A DNA stretch of 64,000 bases. Origin: Polaromonas eurypsychrophila (GTDB taxonomy: Bacteria > Pseudomonadota > Gammaproteobacteria > Burkholderiales > Burkholderiaceae_C). The notes beneath the pieces were generated by a model. It saw only the letters and a program-made list of their open reading frames with translations. It was not told the DNA's origin and did not search any database. The translations under genes and the position numbers were made by a program. The first letter of the stretch is position 1; the number at the start of each line of letters is the position of its first letter. Of the stretch, positions 63,447-64,000 are shown one piece after another. The stretch lies in assembly GCF_014641715.1 (NCBI RefSeq), contig NZ_BMIG01000001.1, forward strand, positions 186,001-250,000. The letters are read 5' to 3'.

Positions 63447-64000
63447 GTGAATGACAACCATCAACCCGACACAGCGCCCGATACGCCCCAGGTGACGACT
63501 TTTCCGGAACCGGAACGCCTCCTGCTGCATATGCCGGTGGACATCCGCAATGCGTCGCTGATGGTGCTGGCGGGGATGGGCCTGCTGTTCGTGTTGCACT
63601 GGGCCAAGGCGGTGTTTATTCCGATCATGCTGAGCATTCTTTTCAGCTACGCCTTTTCACCGCTGGTCAACTGGATGGCGCACCGCCGCGTGCCACGCTG
63701 GCTGGGTTCGGCCATCGTGCTGCTGTCCATCCTCGGCGCCCTTGGCAGCACGGCGTATGCGCTGAGCGACGAGGCGTCTGCTATGGTCGAGTCGCTGCCG
63801 GTGGCCGCGCAGAAATTCCGCAACGCCATGAAACGCAGCAGCGGCAATTCCACCAGCACGCTGGACACTGTGCAGAAGGCAGCCACCCAGATCGAGCAGG
63901 CCGCCCAGGAAGGCGCAGCCTCCGGCGGCACACGCGGCGCGATGCGTGTGGTGATCGAGAAGTCAAACTTCAACGTCAAGGATTACCTGTGGACCGGCAC
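63447..64000 (+). CDS. AI-2E family transporter (partial, runs off the window)
   Basis: The first 184 residues of a multi-pass membrane protein of the AI-2E/PerM family. Hydrophobic segments ASLMVLAGMGLLFVLHWAKA and VFIPIMLSILFSYAFSPLVN are followed by GSAIVLLSILGALGSTAYAL and a long loop with EASAMVESLPVAAQKFRNAM, the family pattern. The GTG at 63447 is preferred because GAGGAG lies six bases upstream; an in-frame ATG at 63405 would add 14 residues. The C-terminal half lies beyond base 64000. Substrate unknown. Confidence 0.85.
   Translation, partial: MNDNHQPDTAPDTPQVTTFPEPERLLLHMPVDIRNASLMVLAGMGLLFVLHWAKAVFIPIMLSILFSYAFSPLVNWMAHRRVPRWLGSAIVLLSILGALGSTAYALSDEASAMVESLPVAAQKFRNAMKRSSGNSTSTLDTVQKAATQIEQAAQEGAASGGTRGAMRVVIEKSNFNVKDYLWTG

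Overview
The window looks like chromosomal DNA of a betaproteobacterium of the order Burkholderiales, most likely family Comamonadaceae (Polaromonas/Rhodoferax-like). The basis is the high GC content, the gene orders (rubredoxin-thiD-hemL, dusB-fis-purH, yqgE-ruvX-pyrR-pyrB-pyrC', pilGHIJ-chpA, argH-algZ-algR) and intergenic repeat families that I recognise from that family. No tRNA, rRNA, CRISPR array, transposase or prophage was seen. These are readings by eye, with no database search behind them.

Layout. 1-5.1 kb: the end of a phenylacetate-CoA ligase gene, an M61 peptidase, dsbC, a UbiH-type hydroxylase and a MOSC protein. 5.1-9.5 kb: a 7TM sensor with a degenerate GGDEF domain, diverging from ychF; then an S4/pseudouridine-synthase-like protein without its catalytic Asp, and a YqaA membrane protein. 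9.7-15.7 kb: dusB-fis, purH, a 610-base gene-free stretch made of nested repeats, hemL, a thiD-like kinase and rubredoxin. 15.8-25.6 kb: the complete Pil-Chp chemosensory operon that controls type IV pili, including a 2039-residue ChpA. 25.7-32 kb: photolyase, then the pyrimidine operon with a catalytically dead dihydroorotase and plsC. 32-35 kb: a divergent Fbp-type iron ABC transporter pair with a Fur-box-like site between them. 35-41.7 kb: CsbD, a Cys-repeat periplasmic protein, tusA, galU, a degenerate 2-hydroxyacid dehydrogenase and valS. 41.7-44.5 kb: a DUF2783 / FAD monooxygenase / VOC dioxygenase operon probably acting on an aromatic compound. 44.6-49.4 kb: yaaA, a prolyl-hydroxylase-like dioxygenase, a hydrolase, queF, a dienoyl-CoA isomerase-like crotonase and a small membrane protein.

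49.5-52.3 kb is a compact exported redox island: an outer-membrane-barrel-like DUF3034 protein, an exported truncated globin and an exported cupredoxin in one operon, with a divergent cytochrome c. Next come dinB and a hydrolase. 54.7-59.3 kb holds an operon-like set made of an FMN hydroxyacid dehydrogenase, an AroQ-type chorismate mutase, a Bug/TctC binding protein and a TrpE-TrpG fusion whose amidotransferase half has lost its catalytic residues. The window closes with argH, algZ-algR and the start of an AI-2E family transporter.

The two best candidates for undescribed biology are the globin/cupredoxin/DUF3034/cytochrome island and the degenerate TrpEG-AroQ-Bug-LldD cluster. A further theme is repeats shaping genes: a Shine-Dalgarno-led mini-ORF built from a repeat fragment sits between ruvX and pyrR, a second mini-ORF precedes pyrB, and the last residues of DinB are encoded by an intergenic repeat.
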